64,000 bases of DNA from Flagellimonas meridianipacifica (GTDB lineage: Bacteria > Bacteroidota > Bacteroidia > Flavobacteriales > Flavobacteriaceae). The position numbers and the translations under genes were made by a program. Location of the stretch: the NCBI RefSeq assembly GCF_003001695.1, contig NZ_PVYX01000001.1:124001-188000 (forward strand), in the 5' to 3' direction. The notes under the pieces are model-generated. The model did not search any database. It was not told where the DNA came from and worked only from the letters and a program-made list of their open reading frames with translations. Positions 44,442-52,300 of this stretch are shown here, one piece after another; the first letter of the stretch is position 1, and each line of letters opens with the position of its first letter.

Positions 44442-45203
44442 ATGAGACCATTATTCCATTCTCAAATTTCCTTTTGGATGCTTTTAGGACTGTTGGCCTT
44501 TTTGAGTCCAAACTTCGGATTGGGGCAAGAGAGTATCATTGATAAGGCCATAAGACATTCCGGAGCCGAAAAACTAAAAAATGCCGAAGTCTCATTTGAC
44601 TTTAGGGAGTATCACTATATCTACAAAAGGCACAAAGGACGGTTTGAATATACTAGAATTGACCGACGGTCTGATGGCACCAAAATACGTGATGTCTATA
44701 CCAATGACGGACTGTTCCGCTATGTGGCAGATACTTTGGTAAGCCTTAGCGAGAAAAGAAAAAAGGCCTATGCCAATTCGGTCAATTCAGTAATCTATTT
44801 CGCTTTTCTTCCCCTATGGCTCAAAGACCCCGCTGTCATGTTTGAAAATATGGGAATATCCAAAATCCAAGACAAAGAATACCATAAAATACGCGTTACC
44901 TTTAAAAAGGAGGGTGGTGGTGATGATTTTGAGGACGTTTTTCTATACTGGTTCGATGCAGACGACTATAGTCTGGATTATCTTGCTTACAAATACTTCA
45001 CAGGTAAAGGTGGGATGCGCTTCCGTGAGGCCTATAATCCCCGTACCATCGATGGTGTCAGAATCCAGGATTACCGAAACTTTGCACCTAAATTAAAGGG
45101 AAGCATTGACTTTGAACAAATCGATAGAGCCTTCGAGGATGGTAAATTGGAGGAACTGTCGATTATTGCACTAAAGAAGATGACAATAAGAGTTATACCC
45201 TAA
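44442..45203 (+). CDS. secreted DUF6503-like protein
   Basis: 253 residues with signal peptide (SPNFGLGQ). Beta-rich body with SVNSVIYFAFLPLWLKDPAV, KIQDKEYHKIRVTF and FLYWFDADDYSLDYLAYKYF, the sequence pattern I associate with DUF6503 and related LolA-like periplasmic proteins. It lies 6 bases after the carboxypeptidase and ends the plus-strand run, convergent with the Rieske gene. Function unknown. Confidence 0.65.
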   Translation: MRPLFHSQISFWMLLGLLAFLSPNFGLGQESIIDKAIRHSGAEKLKNAEVSFDFREYHYIYKRHKGRFEYTRIDRRSDGTKIRDVYTNDGLFRYVADTLVSLSEKRKKAYANSVNSVIYFAFLPLWLKDPAVMFENMGISKIQDKEYHKIRVTFKKEGGGDDFEDVFLYWFDADDYSLDYLAYKYFTGKGGMRFREAYNPRTIDGVRIQDYRNFAPKLKGSIDFEQIDRAFEDGKLEELSIIALKKMTIRVIP

Positions 45204-45220
45204 ACCATAAAAAAAAAAGC

Positions 45221-45649
45221 TCATTCAAAAACACGCAATAAATTTCCTGTCAATTCCGTACTGAAAATTTTCAATGGATTGGGTGTAATAGCGTTCAAAG
45301 GTTTTCCGGTCTGATCGAATCTAGCACCATGGGTTGCACAACGATAGATACCCCCATCTTCGGTAATGAAACGCACTTCTTCCGTTTGTTGATGGCTACA
45401 GATCTGGCTGGCGGCCACATACTGCCCCTCCAAGTTTTTGGCCACCACCACAAATTGCTTCAAGATAAAGCCCCCATTATTCTGTAAAGGGGCACCTTCC
45501 TGAGAGTCAAGATCGACTGTAAAATCAATTCCTGTAGGGACTGGAAGCCCCCCCACCGCACCGTCTTTTGAACATCCGTTCAAACAGGGAAAAACAAGGG
45601 CAAAGGCTGCACCTGCCCCTAGATTCTGTAAAAATTTCTTTCGTTCCAT
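45221..45649 (-). CDS. Rieske [2Fe-2S] lipoprotein
   Basis: 142 residues from ATG 45649 (MERKKFLQNLGAGAAF), with a lipobox-like VFPCLNGC. Cluster ligands: CSHQ and, about 17 residues later, CATHGARFD, giving the two Cys and two His of a Rieske centre. An envelope electron carrier. The partner oxidoreductase is not in the window. Convergent with 44442-45203, leaving 17 bases between stops. Confidence 0.85.
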   Translation of the reverse strand: MERKKFLQNLGAGAAFALVFPCLNGCSKDGAVGGLPVPTGIDFTVDLDSQEGAPLQNNGGFILKQFVVVAKNLEGQYVAASQICSHQQTEEVRFITEDGGIYRCATHGARFDQTGKPLNAITPNPLKIFSTELTGNLLRVFE

Positions 45650-45922
45650 AGCTATTGCATATACTAAATCCAACGCTTTTTAGGCAAAAATCGTATGTAA
45701 GGTAGCACACAACCTTACCCTGATTGCTTCCTTGTATTGGTTTTGAGCCTGATTCTCCACAAATATGACATTTATCATATTTCTGTCTAACCTTATCTTT
45801 TAAATTTACCATGCCTAATATCCCATTTTTGAATATAAAGTATTGATAACATGTTTTTTATGTATTTTTTGTTAAAATCAATCAAATAAAAAAGATTAAA
45901 CATTTTTACCTAATTTTATATA

Positions 45923-46345
45923 GTGGAACACCTTAACCGTAAAATAATTGCCTTTTTCCTAACTTGTATAGTGCTGTTCGCAGGCTCTTCCTTCACTGCG
46001 GATATGCATTTCTGTTGCGATAAGTTGGTAGATCTTGCGGTCTTAGGCAAAGCGAAACCTTGTGACGAGAAAATTGAGCGGCAAGAAGAAAGGCCTTCAA
46101 AGGAATGCTCCTTAGCAACACAAGAATGTTGTAGCAGTCAGTCTTTCGTGAAGTCGATAGATGAAAACCTAAAAAATGCCCAATTGGAATTGGGCACTGA
46201 TACGTTTGTCTTCTTACAAACGTTTTTCCATACCTATATAAATCTTTTTGAAGGACTTGATACCAACATTGTCCCCTTTCGGGACTATGACCCCCCATGG
46301 ATAGAGAGGGACATTCTTGTACTTCACGAAACTTTCTTAATTTGA
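45923..46345 (+). CDS. HYC_CC_PP family protein (second copy)
   Basis: 140 residues from a GTG start; the next ATG would remove the signal peptide (IIAFFLTCIVLFAGSSF). HFCC at 29-32, ECC near 70 and a DPPW near the C-terminus match the family with a Phe for Tyr swap. It ends ILVLHETFLI, very close to the ILILDQTFLI ending of the copy at 15477. Upstream of the AraC-type gene with CxxC and the cytochrome set. Function unknown, probably metal-linked. Confidence 0.78.
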   Translation: MEHLNRKIIAFFLTCIVLFAGSSFTADMHFCCDKLVDLAVLGKAKPCDEKIERQEERPSKECSLATQECCSSQSFVKSIDENLKNAQLELGTDTFVFLQTFFHTYINLFEGLDTNIVPFRDYDPPWIERDILVLHETFLI

Positions 46346-46526
46346 TTTATTCCTCGAGCTAATTACCTTAGGGTAATCAGCACTTTCCGTATTTGGCCAT
46401 AATCCTTATTGGGCCAACCTTTTGCCGAACTCATGGTTCAATGGCAAACATTTCAGGCAACATCATCAATAAGAGCTTTTAGACTCTTAATGGTTTATCA
46501 GACGGGTAACATTAACACTAATACAT

Positions 46527-47108
46527 ATGGAATCCAACAGAGTATACTGGATCAAGAATATGGTTTGTAGACGTTGCCTTAAGGTCTTGAAACAAGAACT
46601 TGAGGAAGTACATATAAAGGTGCTTTCCCTTGAATTGGGAAGACTTTCCGTACGCATAATCGAGGGTACAAACAAGGATATTGATAGCAAAGTGCTACAA
46701 GTGATTCATTCCAACGGATTTGAAATTGCAAAAAGCGAAGAGGAAATGTTGGTCGAGGAAGTGAAGCTTACACTTATAGAGCTCATACAGGAGCTGCCGA
46801 CCCATGTAAAGGAAAAGACTTCGGAATACCTGGCATCCACAATACGTCGTGATTATAAGGTTTTAAGTAGACTTTTTTCCAAAACCGAAAACACCACCAT
46901 AGAAAAGTATTTCATAAAGCTAAAAATAGAGAAGGTCAAAGAATTGATACAATTACAGCAATATACCTTCTCCGACATAGCTTATATGCTTGATTATAGT
47001 AGTGTAAACCATTTGTCCAGACAATTTAAGCGCATTACGGGAATGAGCATGACGGACTTTAAAAATTCAGAACATTTAGAGCGTAATTTCTATGACGAAA
47101 TTATATAA
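46527..47108 (+). CDS. AraC-type regulator with N-terminal CxxC segment
   Basis: 193 residues. The C-terminal half (about 105-185) is an AraC helix-turn-helix pair: YFIKLKIEKVKELIQLQQYTFSDIAYML and SSVNHLSRQFKRITGMSM. The N-terminal 75 residues begin with NMVCRRCLKVLKQEL (Cys14, Cys17) and have a beta-alpha pattern like an HMA ferredoxin fold. This suggests direct sensing of a soft metal. It precedes cytochromes, a porin and metal proteins, which are likely targets. Confidence 0.8.
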   Translation: MESNRVYWIKNMVCRRCLKVLKQELEEVHIKVLSLELGRLSVRIIEGTNKDIDSKVLQVIHSNGFEIAKSEEEMLVEEVKLTLIELIQELPTHVKEKTSEYLASTIRRDYKVLSRLFSKTENTTIEKYFIKLKIEKVKELIQLQQYTFSDIAYMLDYSSVNHLSRQFKRITGMSMTDFKNSEHLERNFYDEII

Positions 47109-47179
47109 ATAATATAGAAAATTATGCAGATAAACCTGAAGCAATAAAAATAGATTTGATAACAGCTTAATACCAAAAA

Positions 47180-47587
47180 ATGAACAAAAAAAGAATTTTG
47201 CCTAACATGATGGCAATTGTGGCTATGTGCTTTCTGTTCGTGGGGTTCAACTCCCATGCACAAGAGAAGTGGACGGCGCCCTCCAGCGCCGATAATTTGG
47301 TCAACCCATTAAAGGGTGACGCGGGTGCAGCGGCATCCGGCAAGAGGACCTATAGAATGCTCTGTGTGATCTGCCACGGAGCAAAAGGAAAGGGAGATGG
47401 CATGGGAGGTGCGGGCCTAACCCCAAAGCCTACTGATTTTACCGATTCAGACGTACAGGCCCAAACCGACGGCGCACTATACTGGAAACTAACGGAAGGG
47501 CGATCCCCAATGGCTTCCTATAAGACAGCTCTGCCCGAAAAGAAAAGATGGGAACTTATTAATTATATCCGAACACTTAAGAAATGA
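47180..47587 (+). CDS. periplasmic c-type cytochrome
   Basis: 135 residues: signal peptide to about 28 (NSHAQ), haem motif CVICH (Cys62, Cys65, His66) followed by GAKGKGDGMGGAGL, and a likely axial Met in GRSPMASY. Class I cytochrome c of the CccA type, an electron carrier. Its stop overlaps the next ATG (ATGA), so it is translationally coupled to the porin. Confidence 0.88.
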   Translation: MNKKRILPNMMAIVAMCFLFVGFNSHAQEKWTAPSSADNLVNPLKGDAGAAASGKRTYRMLCVICHGAKGKGDGMGGAGLTPKPTDFTDSDVQAQTDGALYWKLTEGRSPMASYKTALPEKKRWELINYIRTLKK

Positions 47588-48744
47588 AAAAGCTACTAGT
47601 AGTACTAACAGCAGTTGTATTTGGTGGTCAAATGTACGGCCAGACCTACAACACTTTTGAACCGAGCAAGACACAATTCATGTTGCGTGGTTATGGCCAC
47701 ACTGGTTTTGAATACATGGATTCGGGAGATGAAACGGAATCCACTTTTCTGGGATCGGCCTTTGCCCCGATTTTTCTTTACAAGCATTCGGATAGATTGA
47801 TGTTCGAGGCCGAACTTGAGTTTGTGCTGGAAAGCGATGAGTTGGAAACCGGTCTTGAGTATGCCGATGTGATGTATGTGCTCAACAAGAACATGACCGT
47901 TCGGGCAGGAAAATTTCTTTTGCCCTTTGGCACATTTATGGAAAGATTACATCCCGCATGGATAAATAGATTGCCAAATGCTCCCTTGGGCTATGGACAT
48001 GACGGAATCGCACCCTCTTCAGGCATTGGTGTAGAACTTCGGGGTGCATTTGATTTGGGAGGCCCCAAATTGAATTATTCGGTATACTCCACCAACGGTC
48101 CACGAATCAAAGATGGTTCAGAGGAACCTGAGGAGGCGGGTATTCTAGAATTTGAGAACTATGAAGATACTAACTTGGCCAAGGCCTATGGGGGTCGCCT
48201 TGGTCTATTGCCTTTCCCAGATTCTTCGACAGAAATCGGTTTTTCGGCCTATTCGACAAGTGGAACGGGCGAAGAAGACTCGGAATACGAGGACATTGGG
48301 GCATTTTTGTTCGCCCTTGACTTTTCTTTTGTAAAACAGATATCCGCGATTGGGGGGATAGTGGATGTAAAGTCCCAATTCAACAACTCGAACGTGGATA
48401 CGGCAACGTTTATAGAAACGCACGAAGATGGCGATGAGGAAGAATACTCATTTGACAACCAAAGTAATTCCTTTTATGGACAATTGAGTTATCGTCCCAC
48501 CATGTCCGGAAACAAATTCATAAAAAATCTGGAGTTCGTAGCCAGGTATTCGGATTTCAAAGCACCCGAAGGCGCGGAGTGGGAAGAAAAATCCACGCAA
48601 TACGCATTTGGTCTAAACTACTGGTTGAGTTGGCGATCTGTCGTCAAGCTTAGCTATCAGACCACCGAAACCGAAGGGGGCCACGATGGAGACGGACTGA
48701 CCAATACAGATGGCCTGTTTGTGCATTGGGCCATAGGATTCTAA
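47584..48744 (+). CDS. outer-membrane porin-like beta-barrel protein
   Basis: 386 residues with signal peptide (VFGGQMYGQ), alternating strands through the length, RAGKFLLPFGTFMERLHPAW (a phosphate-selective-porin-like segment) and a C-terminal HWAIGF ending in Phe. It forms an outer-membrane channel. Acidic loops (EDSEYEDIG, HEDGDEEEYS) suggest cation attraction. Coupled by ATGA overlap to the cytochrome gene; its cargo is unknown. Confidence 0.78.
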   Translation: MKKLLVVLTAVVFGGQMYGQTYNTFEPSKTQFMLRGYGHTGFEYMDSGDETESTFLGSAFAPIFLYKHSDRLMFEAELEFVLESDELETGLEYADVMYVLNKNMTVRAGKFLLPFGTFMERLHPAWINRLPNAPLGYGHDGIAPSSGIGVELRGAFDLGGPKLNYSVYSTNGPRIKDGSEEPEEAGILEFENYEDTNLAKAYGGRLGLLPFPDSSTEIGFSAYSTSGTGEEDSEYEDIGAFLFALDFSFVKQISAIGGIVDVKSQFNNSNVDTATFIETHEDGDEEEYSFDNQSNSFYGQLSYRPTMSGNKFIKNLEFVARYSDFKAPEGAEWEEKSTQYAFGLNYWLSWRSVVKLSYQTTETEGGHDGDGLTNTDGLFVHWAIGF

Positions 48745-48856
48745 TCGAGAAACAAAGGCTGGAAAACATGAAAGCGAAAAATCAGTTAAATATCAAAGGC
48801 TTTTTTTCTGGCCATACACCATGGGATTGTAATAAGACTATTTAAAATCGGGTAAG

Positions 48857-49177
48857 ATGAAAATAATGAACAAAATAGTGATTGGGGTCATACTTGTGAC
48901 AACAATCGGGGCTACAGTTGTAAGCTGTTCCTCAACAAAGAAAGGATATTCTGATATTCCGGATTCCGAGACGGTTGTCGCGGAAGAAGGGTTTAAACTA
49001 GAAAAATCAGGGGCACAACTCTGGGGAGAAACCTGTAATAGGTGCCATATCGCTCCATCCCCTGCAGATTACAATGATACGGATTGGGAAACGATCAGCC
49101 TTCATATGCGGATCAGGGCCAACCTGACCGAACATGAAAGCAAGAAAATCGAGGAGTTTCTTAAGTCAGCCAATTGA
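48857..49177 (+). CDS. small cytochrome c-type lipoprotein
   Basis: 106 residues: lipobox TVVSC (Cys24) and one haem motif CNRCH (Cys60, Cys63, His64), followed by IAPSPADYNDTDW and a C-terminal helix (ESKKIEEFLKSAN). A membrane-tethered monohaem carrier. It follows the porin by 112 bases, and a strong hairpin (49189-49223) lies 11 bases after its stop. Confidence 0.82.
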   Translation: MKIMNKIVIGVILVTTIGATVVSCSSTKKGYSDIPDSETVVAEEGFKLEKSGAQLWGETCNRCHIAPSPADYNDTDWETISLHMRIRANLTEHESKKIEEFLKSAN

Positions 49178-49188
49178 CGAGAAAATTG

Positions 49189-49223
49189 CTCCCATGGTGA
49201 ACAAGTCAATTTGTCCATGGGAG
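49189..49223. other. long inverted repeat after the cytochrome gene
   Basis: Arms CTCCCATGG (49189-49197) and CCATGGGAG (49215-49223) pair over nine bases, with further ACAA/TTGT pairing inside. There is no T-run, so it is not a standard terminator; an RNA processing or stability hairpin for the cytochrome message is possible. Confidence 0.45.
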
Positions 49224-49466
49224 TAAAATTTCCCGAACATAATATGGCAGGGGTTAACGATGCCATACGGATGTCACAGGGCAATCAAAAGATGATGGAC
49301 AGTATGATGCGAATGATGTGCGAAAAAGTATAGCGAGCTATGATAGTATACGTTCCCGCATGAAAATCATCGTCCAAAAAGGGAACGAACATTCACAGAT
49401 TTGGTAATGATGGGTGATAACCTTATGAAAACCAATGGAGGTGACCATCCCCGATACCAAAGATAG
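49217..49466 (+). pseudogene. Met-rich gene remnant with frameshifts
   Basis: The 318 bases between the cytochrome and the His-rich membrane protein hold pieces of one apparent protein in shifted frames. One (49217-49333) contains KFPEHNMAGVNDAIRMSQGN and QKMMDSMMRMMCEKV. A second (from 49342) reads DSIRSRMKIIVQKGNEHSQIW. A third reads MMGDNLMKTNGGDHPRYQR and stops at 49466. The Met- and His-rich composition fits the copper/metal setting. Two frame changes are needed to join them, so it is decayed or affected by sequence errors. Confidence 0.4.
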
Positions 49467-49495
49467 GTGGAAATTAATTTTAAAAACTGGAAAAT

Positions 49496-49759
49496 ATGAA
49501 AGGACATTGGATTTGGATGGTCATCGGTTGTGGCCTTCCATTATTGTTGATTTTTTTCGCACCCGCATTGGGCATCACGGGATACAACGGGCTTTTCGCC
49601 TTTATCATCGTAATGTTTTTGATACACCTTTTTATACCACACGGTGGTCACGGGCATGGTAGTCACGGTAAGCCAGATAAGAGCAAAAACCATGATAACA
49701 GTAAAGAACAAGTTTCCACCGAGACCCAAGAAGAACATCGAGGACATCGGCACCATTAA
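49496..49759 (+). CDS. small membrane protein with His-rich tail
   Basis: 87 residues: two hydrophobic helices (about 5-24 and 30-47) and a tail with HGGHGHGSHG and EEHRGHRHH, likely binding metal ions. Resembles DUF2933-type small proteins found with copper and silver genes. It starts 29 bases after the gene remnant and is followed by the HMA gene. Confidence 0.65.
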   Translation: MKGHWIWMVIGCGLPLLLIFFAPALGITGYNGLFAFIIVMFLIHLFIPHGGHGHGSHGKPDKSKNHDNSKEQVSTETQEEHRGHRHH

Positions 49760-49775
49760 AAATTATGCTATAGCG

Positions 49776-49991
49776 ATGAAGCATAGGTATCAAATTAACG
49801 GAATCAGCTGCGGTGGCTGTGTCACAAGGGTAAAGAAGACCTTGGAAGAACACCCGAATATAGAAAATGTAGAAATTTTTTTACAGCCCGTGGGCGCAAC
49901 CATTGTAAAAATGAACAAGAAGCTTACGGTCGAAGAACTGCAAGGGCAACTCAACGAACTTGACGGCTATACCATTGCAGAGATTAATTAA
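49776..49991 (+). CDS. HMA-domain metallochaperone
   Basis: 71 residues from ATG 49776, a single HMA domain: YQINGISCGGCVTRVKKTL (Cys12, Cys15), the NVEIFLQPVGATIVKM strand pair and ELQGQLNELDGY. No signal peptide, so a cytoplasmic copper carrier of the CopZ/Atx1 kind. A longer frame upstream overlaps the His-rich gene and is unlikely to be used. Confidence 0.85.
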   Translation: MKHRYQINGISCGGCVTRVKKTLEEHPNIENVEIFLQPVGATIVKMNKKLTVEELQGQLNELDGYTIAEIN

Positions 49992-50018
49992 AATCATAGA
50001 AACCTTAAAATTAAAAAT

Positions 50019-50228
50019 ATGTTTTACAAAGATGGATTTTTTTGGGGCATGCACCTTATCTGGTGGGCAATTTGGATCGTGGCCTTAGGCTGGATCTTCT
50101 TTGCCCCGTCCAGTTCCTCTTCCGAAGAAATTGAGGGAGACGACCCACTAATGCTGCTCAAAATTCGTTTCGCCAAGGGCGAGATTACCAAGGAGGAATA
50201 TGAGCGATCAAAGATACTTTTAGAATAG
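50019..50228 (+). CDS. SHOCT-domain small membrane protein (copy 1)
   Basis: 69 residues: an aromatic helix (GMHLIWWAIWIVALGWIFFAP), an acidic linker and the C-terminal SHOCT motif LMLLKIRFAKGEITKEEYERSK. SHOCT segments are short oligomerisation helices. A closely similar gene follows 48 bases later, indicating tandem duplication. Confidence 0.8.
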   Translation: MFYKDGFFWGMHLIWWAIWIVALGWIFFAPSSSSSEEIEGDDPLMLLKIRFAKGEITKEEYERSKILLE

Positions 50229-50276
50229 GACAGCTAGTCCAGGAACAAACAACTATTAACCTTTAAACCTAAAACT

Positions 50277-50492
50277 ATGCATTTTTTCGATGGACACTGG
50301 GGCGGTATGCACTTCGTATGGTGGATCATATGGTTGATCCTCTTGATATGGATATTCTTTGTGCCATACGACATCCCTTACCGAAAATCAAAGAAGGAAG
50401 ACCCATTCGCAATTCTCAAAAAAAGATTTGCCAATGGGGAAATCACAAAAGAGGAATTTGAGGAAACAAAAAGGATTCTAAAATCCGAATAG
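50277..50492 (+). CDS. SHOCT-domain small membrane protein (copy 2)
   Basis: 71 residues with the same plan as the preceding gene: GMHFVWWIIWLILLIWIFFVP, a basic linker, then FAILKKRFANGEITKEEFEETK. The helix and the SHOCT segment are conserved while the linker has changed from acidic/Ser-rich to basic, so the pair may form a hetero-oligomer. Function unknown. Confidence 0.8.
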   Translation: MHFFDGHWGGMHFVWWIIWLILLIWIFFVPYDIPYRKSKKEDPFAILKKRFANGEITKEEFEETKRILKSE

Positions 50493-50558
50493 TGTCATTT
50501 CAGCTTTGATTTGACACTAGGAAGTGGCTGCAATTAGTAATACTTAAAATGAATCAAA

Positions 50559-51005
50559 ATGAAAACAAAAATCAAAAAAACAGTAGGAATTGTATTGGCC
50601 GTTTTCACATTATCGGCCTGTGCACAAAAACAAGAAAGTGCTGTAAAGGATATGCTCAAGGACCCGTCACAACAAGAGGAGGTTTTGACCTTGATGGTCG
50701 AAGACCACGATCTGGGCAAAAAATACATTGCCAACATGATGGATAACGACCATGCTATGGGAATGATGGTGGACGAACTCGTAAAAGCAGCGGCAAAGGA
50801 TACCATACTAGCGAACAAATTGAGCGATATGATTACTAGATATCCTGACCTTATGCTACTGACCACCCACCATTTTATGCCGGTCATTGCTTCGGACAGC
50901 CTTTTGACCGATTCTTTTTGTGATCACACGCTAGAACACGAGGATCTCGCCAAGGCCATGCACAATAAAATGGAATACAAAAAGAGCCTTGAGCGCAACC
51001 ATTGA
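50559..51005 (+). CDS. lipoprotein of unknown function, Met/His/Asp-rich
   Basis: 148 residues with lipobox LSAC (Cys21). The helical body contains DHDLGKKYIANMMDNDHAMGMMVDEL and MLLTTHHFMPV, rich in Met, His and Asp, which suggests metal binding in the periplasm. I do not recognise a named family. It lies between the SHOCT pair and the DUF5676 gene on the same strand. Confidence 0.65.
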   Translation: MKTKIKKTVGIVLAVFTLSACAQKQESAVKDMLKDPSQQEEVLTLMVEDHDLGKKYIANMMDNDHAMGMMVDELVKAAAKDTILANKLSDMITRYPDLMLLTTHHFMPVIASDSLLTDSFCDHTLEHEDLAKAMHNKMEYKKSLERNH

Positions 51006-51079
51006 CTCCAACTTTGGTTTTTGCACATGAACAAACTCATAAATGAATAATAACAACAATAAACATTAAAACAAGAATC

Positions 51080-51355
51080 ATGAATCGTATCAATGTAAAA
51101 AAATTCGGTTTTGCCATGGGGCTGACCGCTGCAATCCTCTACGCCGGCTGCATGATTGTTTTGGCGACAGCAGGACAAGAAGGAAGCATAACCTTTTTCA
51201 ACAGCCTGCTGCACGGCTTGGACACTACCAGTATAATACGGGTAGACGTGCCAATTTGGGAGGCACTTATTGGCATTGTCCAGACTTTTATCATTGCTTG
51301 GCTCACAGGTGCCCTGATTGCCGCATTTTACAACACACAGATTAAGAGTAGATAA
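51080..51355 (+). CDS. DUF5676 family membrane protein
   Basis: 91 residues with two helices (about 10-30 and 64-84), VKKFGFAMGLTAAILYAGCMI and EALIGIVQTFIIAWLTGALIAAFYN. This matches the small DUF5676 proteins common in copper/silver-linked operons. Function unknown. Confidence 0.72.
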   Translation: MNRINVKKFGFAMGLTAAILYAGCMIVLATAGQEGSITFFNSLLHGLDTTSIIRVDVPIWEALIGIVQTFIIAWLTGALIAAFYNTQIKSR

Positions 51356-51360
51356 TCTGA

Positions 51361-51501
51361 ACAATAGATCGGAGAGACTTTTTAGGAACCGGTGTCGCAT
51401 CGACCACAGGCAATTTGTTGGCGGAAAGTGCCAAAGAACTGAGCAATTGACAATAGAATCCCGGAATTGAACCTGGAGTACAACCATATAAAGTAGAATA
51501 A
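51361..51501 (+). pseudogene. possible remnant of a Tat-signal protein
   Basis: The frame at 51367 reads DRRDFLGTGVASTTGNLLAE, a twin-arginine-like start, but has no ATG (an ATA stands in its place). It is broken by two in-frame stops before a NPGIEPGVQPYKVE segment ending at 51501. It may be the debris of a Tat-exported protein. The evidence is short and could be chance. Confidence 0.25.
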
Positions 51502-52296
51502 GTGAATAGTACTGCAAGAAATATCAAAACAATTTTCACCCAAACGGTAATATGGGGGGGCATTTTCTATTTCCTTGTCCATCCTTTTACCATGGTGCTT
51601 TATTGGTTTGAATTTAGCAATACACCATTTTCATTTTCCCTGTTTTGGGACGTCTTAAAGTCGCAGTTTTTAGAATCTTTCACTTTTGATATGAGAGGGA
51701 TGAGCGTCTCGCTTACAATCCTTGGCATTTTCCTAGGGATAGTTTCCGGTCTATTTTTCATAACCCTCAGGCGAAAGAACAAGCTTATAGGCACACAACA
51801 GCAGTTGTTACTGCGCGATTTAGAAGAATTGATAGAGGCGGGTGAGAATGAACGGGTAGAATTTAAGTCTTCCATCCGCTATGATTATTTTAGGAAAACC
51901 ACCAACCGCGAACTGGAACTGGTCATAGCCAAGACCATTACCGGTTTTATGAATGCAAAAGGGGGTAAATTAATTATTGGTGTTGATGACGACGGAAGCG
52001 TTTTGGGCCTGGAAAAGGATTTTAAAACACTTAAGCATAAAAACAGGGATGGCTACGAGCGGGAGGTATACCGGATTATATCCACTCAGTTGGGGCATGA
52101 AGCCTGTTTCAGCAATCACATATCATTCTATAGTTTAAATGAAAAGGAGGTGTGCGTAATAGATATCGAACCTTCCAAAAAACCCATATATGTCAACTAT
52201 ACCGGGGCCACTACTTTTTACGTCAGGACAGGAAATGCTACATACCCATTGACGGTCAAGGAAGCGGTCGATTATTTAGAAGCCCGAAAACCATAA
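51502..52296 (+). CDS. membrane-anchored AlbA_2 (Schlafen-type) domain protein
   Basis: 264 residues from GTG 51502. Two membrane helices (about 13-36 and 66-88) precede an AlbA_2 domain (about 108-260): ENERVEFKSSIRYD, KTITGFMNAKGGKLIIGVDDDGSVLGLEKD and TFYVRTGNATYPLT. AlbA_2 domains bind nucleic acid or nucleotide and are usually soluble; a membrane anchor is unusual. It precedes the lycopene-cyclase-domain gene by 4 bases. No in-frame ATG before the first helix was found. Confidence 0.78.
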   Translation: MNSTARNIKTIFTQTVIWGGIFYFLVHPFTMVLYWFEFSNTPFSFSLFWDVLKSQFLESFTFDMRGMSVSLTILGIFLGIVSGLFFITLRRKNKLIGTQQQLLLRDLEELIEAGENERVEFKSSIRYDYFRKTTNRELELVIAKTITGFMNAKGGKLIIGVDDDGSVLGLEKDFKTLKHKNRDGYEREVYRIISTQLGHEACFSNHISFYSLNEKEVCVIDIEPSKKPIYVNYTGATTFYVRTGNATYPLTVKEAVDYLEARKP

Positions 52297-52300
52297 AATT

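Noticed and set aside
45697..45718. Inverted repeat GTAAGGT/ACCTTAC upstream of the Rieske gene
   Set aside because: Seven pairs with an eight-base loop in AT-rich DNA; no second copy or promoter match to support a function.
45525..45812. Minus-strand frame with KCHICGE near its start
   Set aside because: It overlaps the Rieske gene out of frame, and its C-terminal half is a shifted reading of that gene; the Cys pair is too little evidence.
46362..46377. Hairpin ATTACC/GGTAAT after the second HYC_CC_PP gene
   Set aside because: Six pairs and no T-run on either strand; not enough for a terminator.
51342..51563. Minus-strand frame with a signal-like hydrophobic start
   Set aside because: It runs opposite to the AlbA_2 protein's GTG start and first helix, whose codon use and domain are better supported; hydrophobic antisense of a hydrophobic helix is expected.
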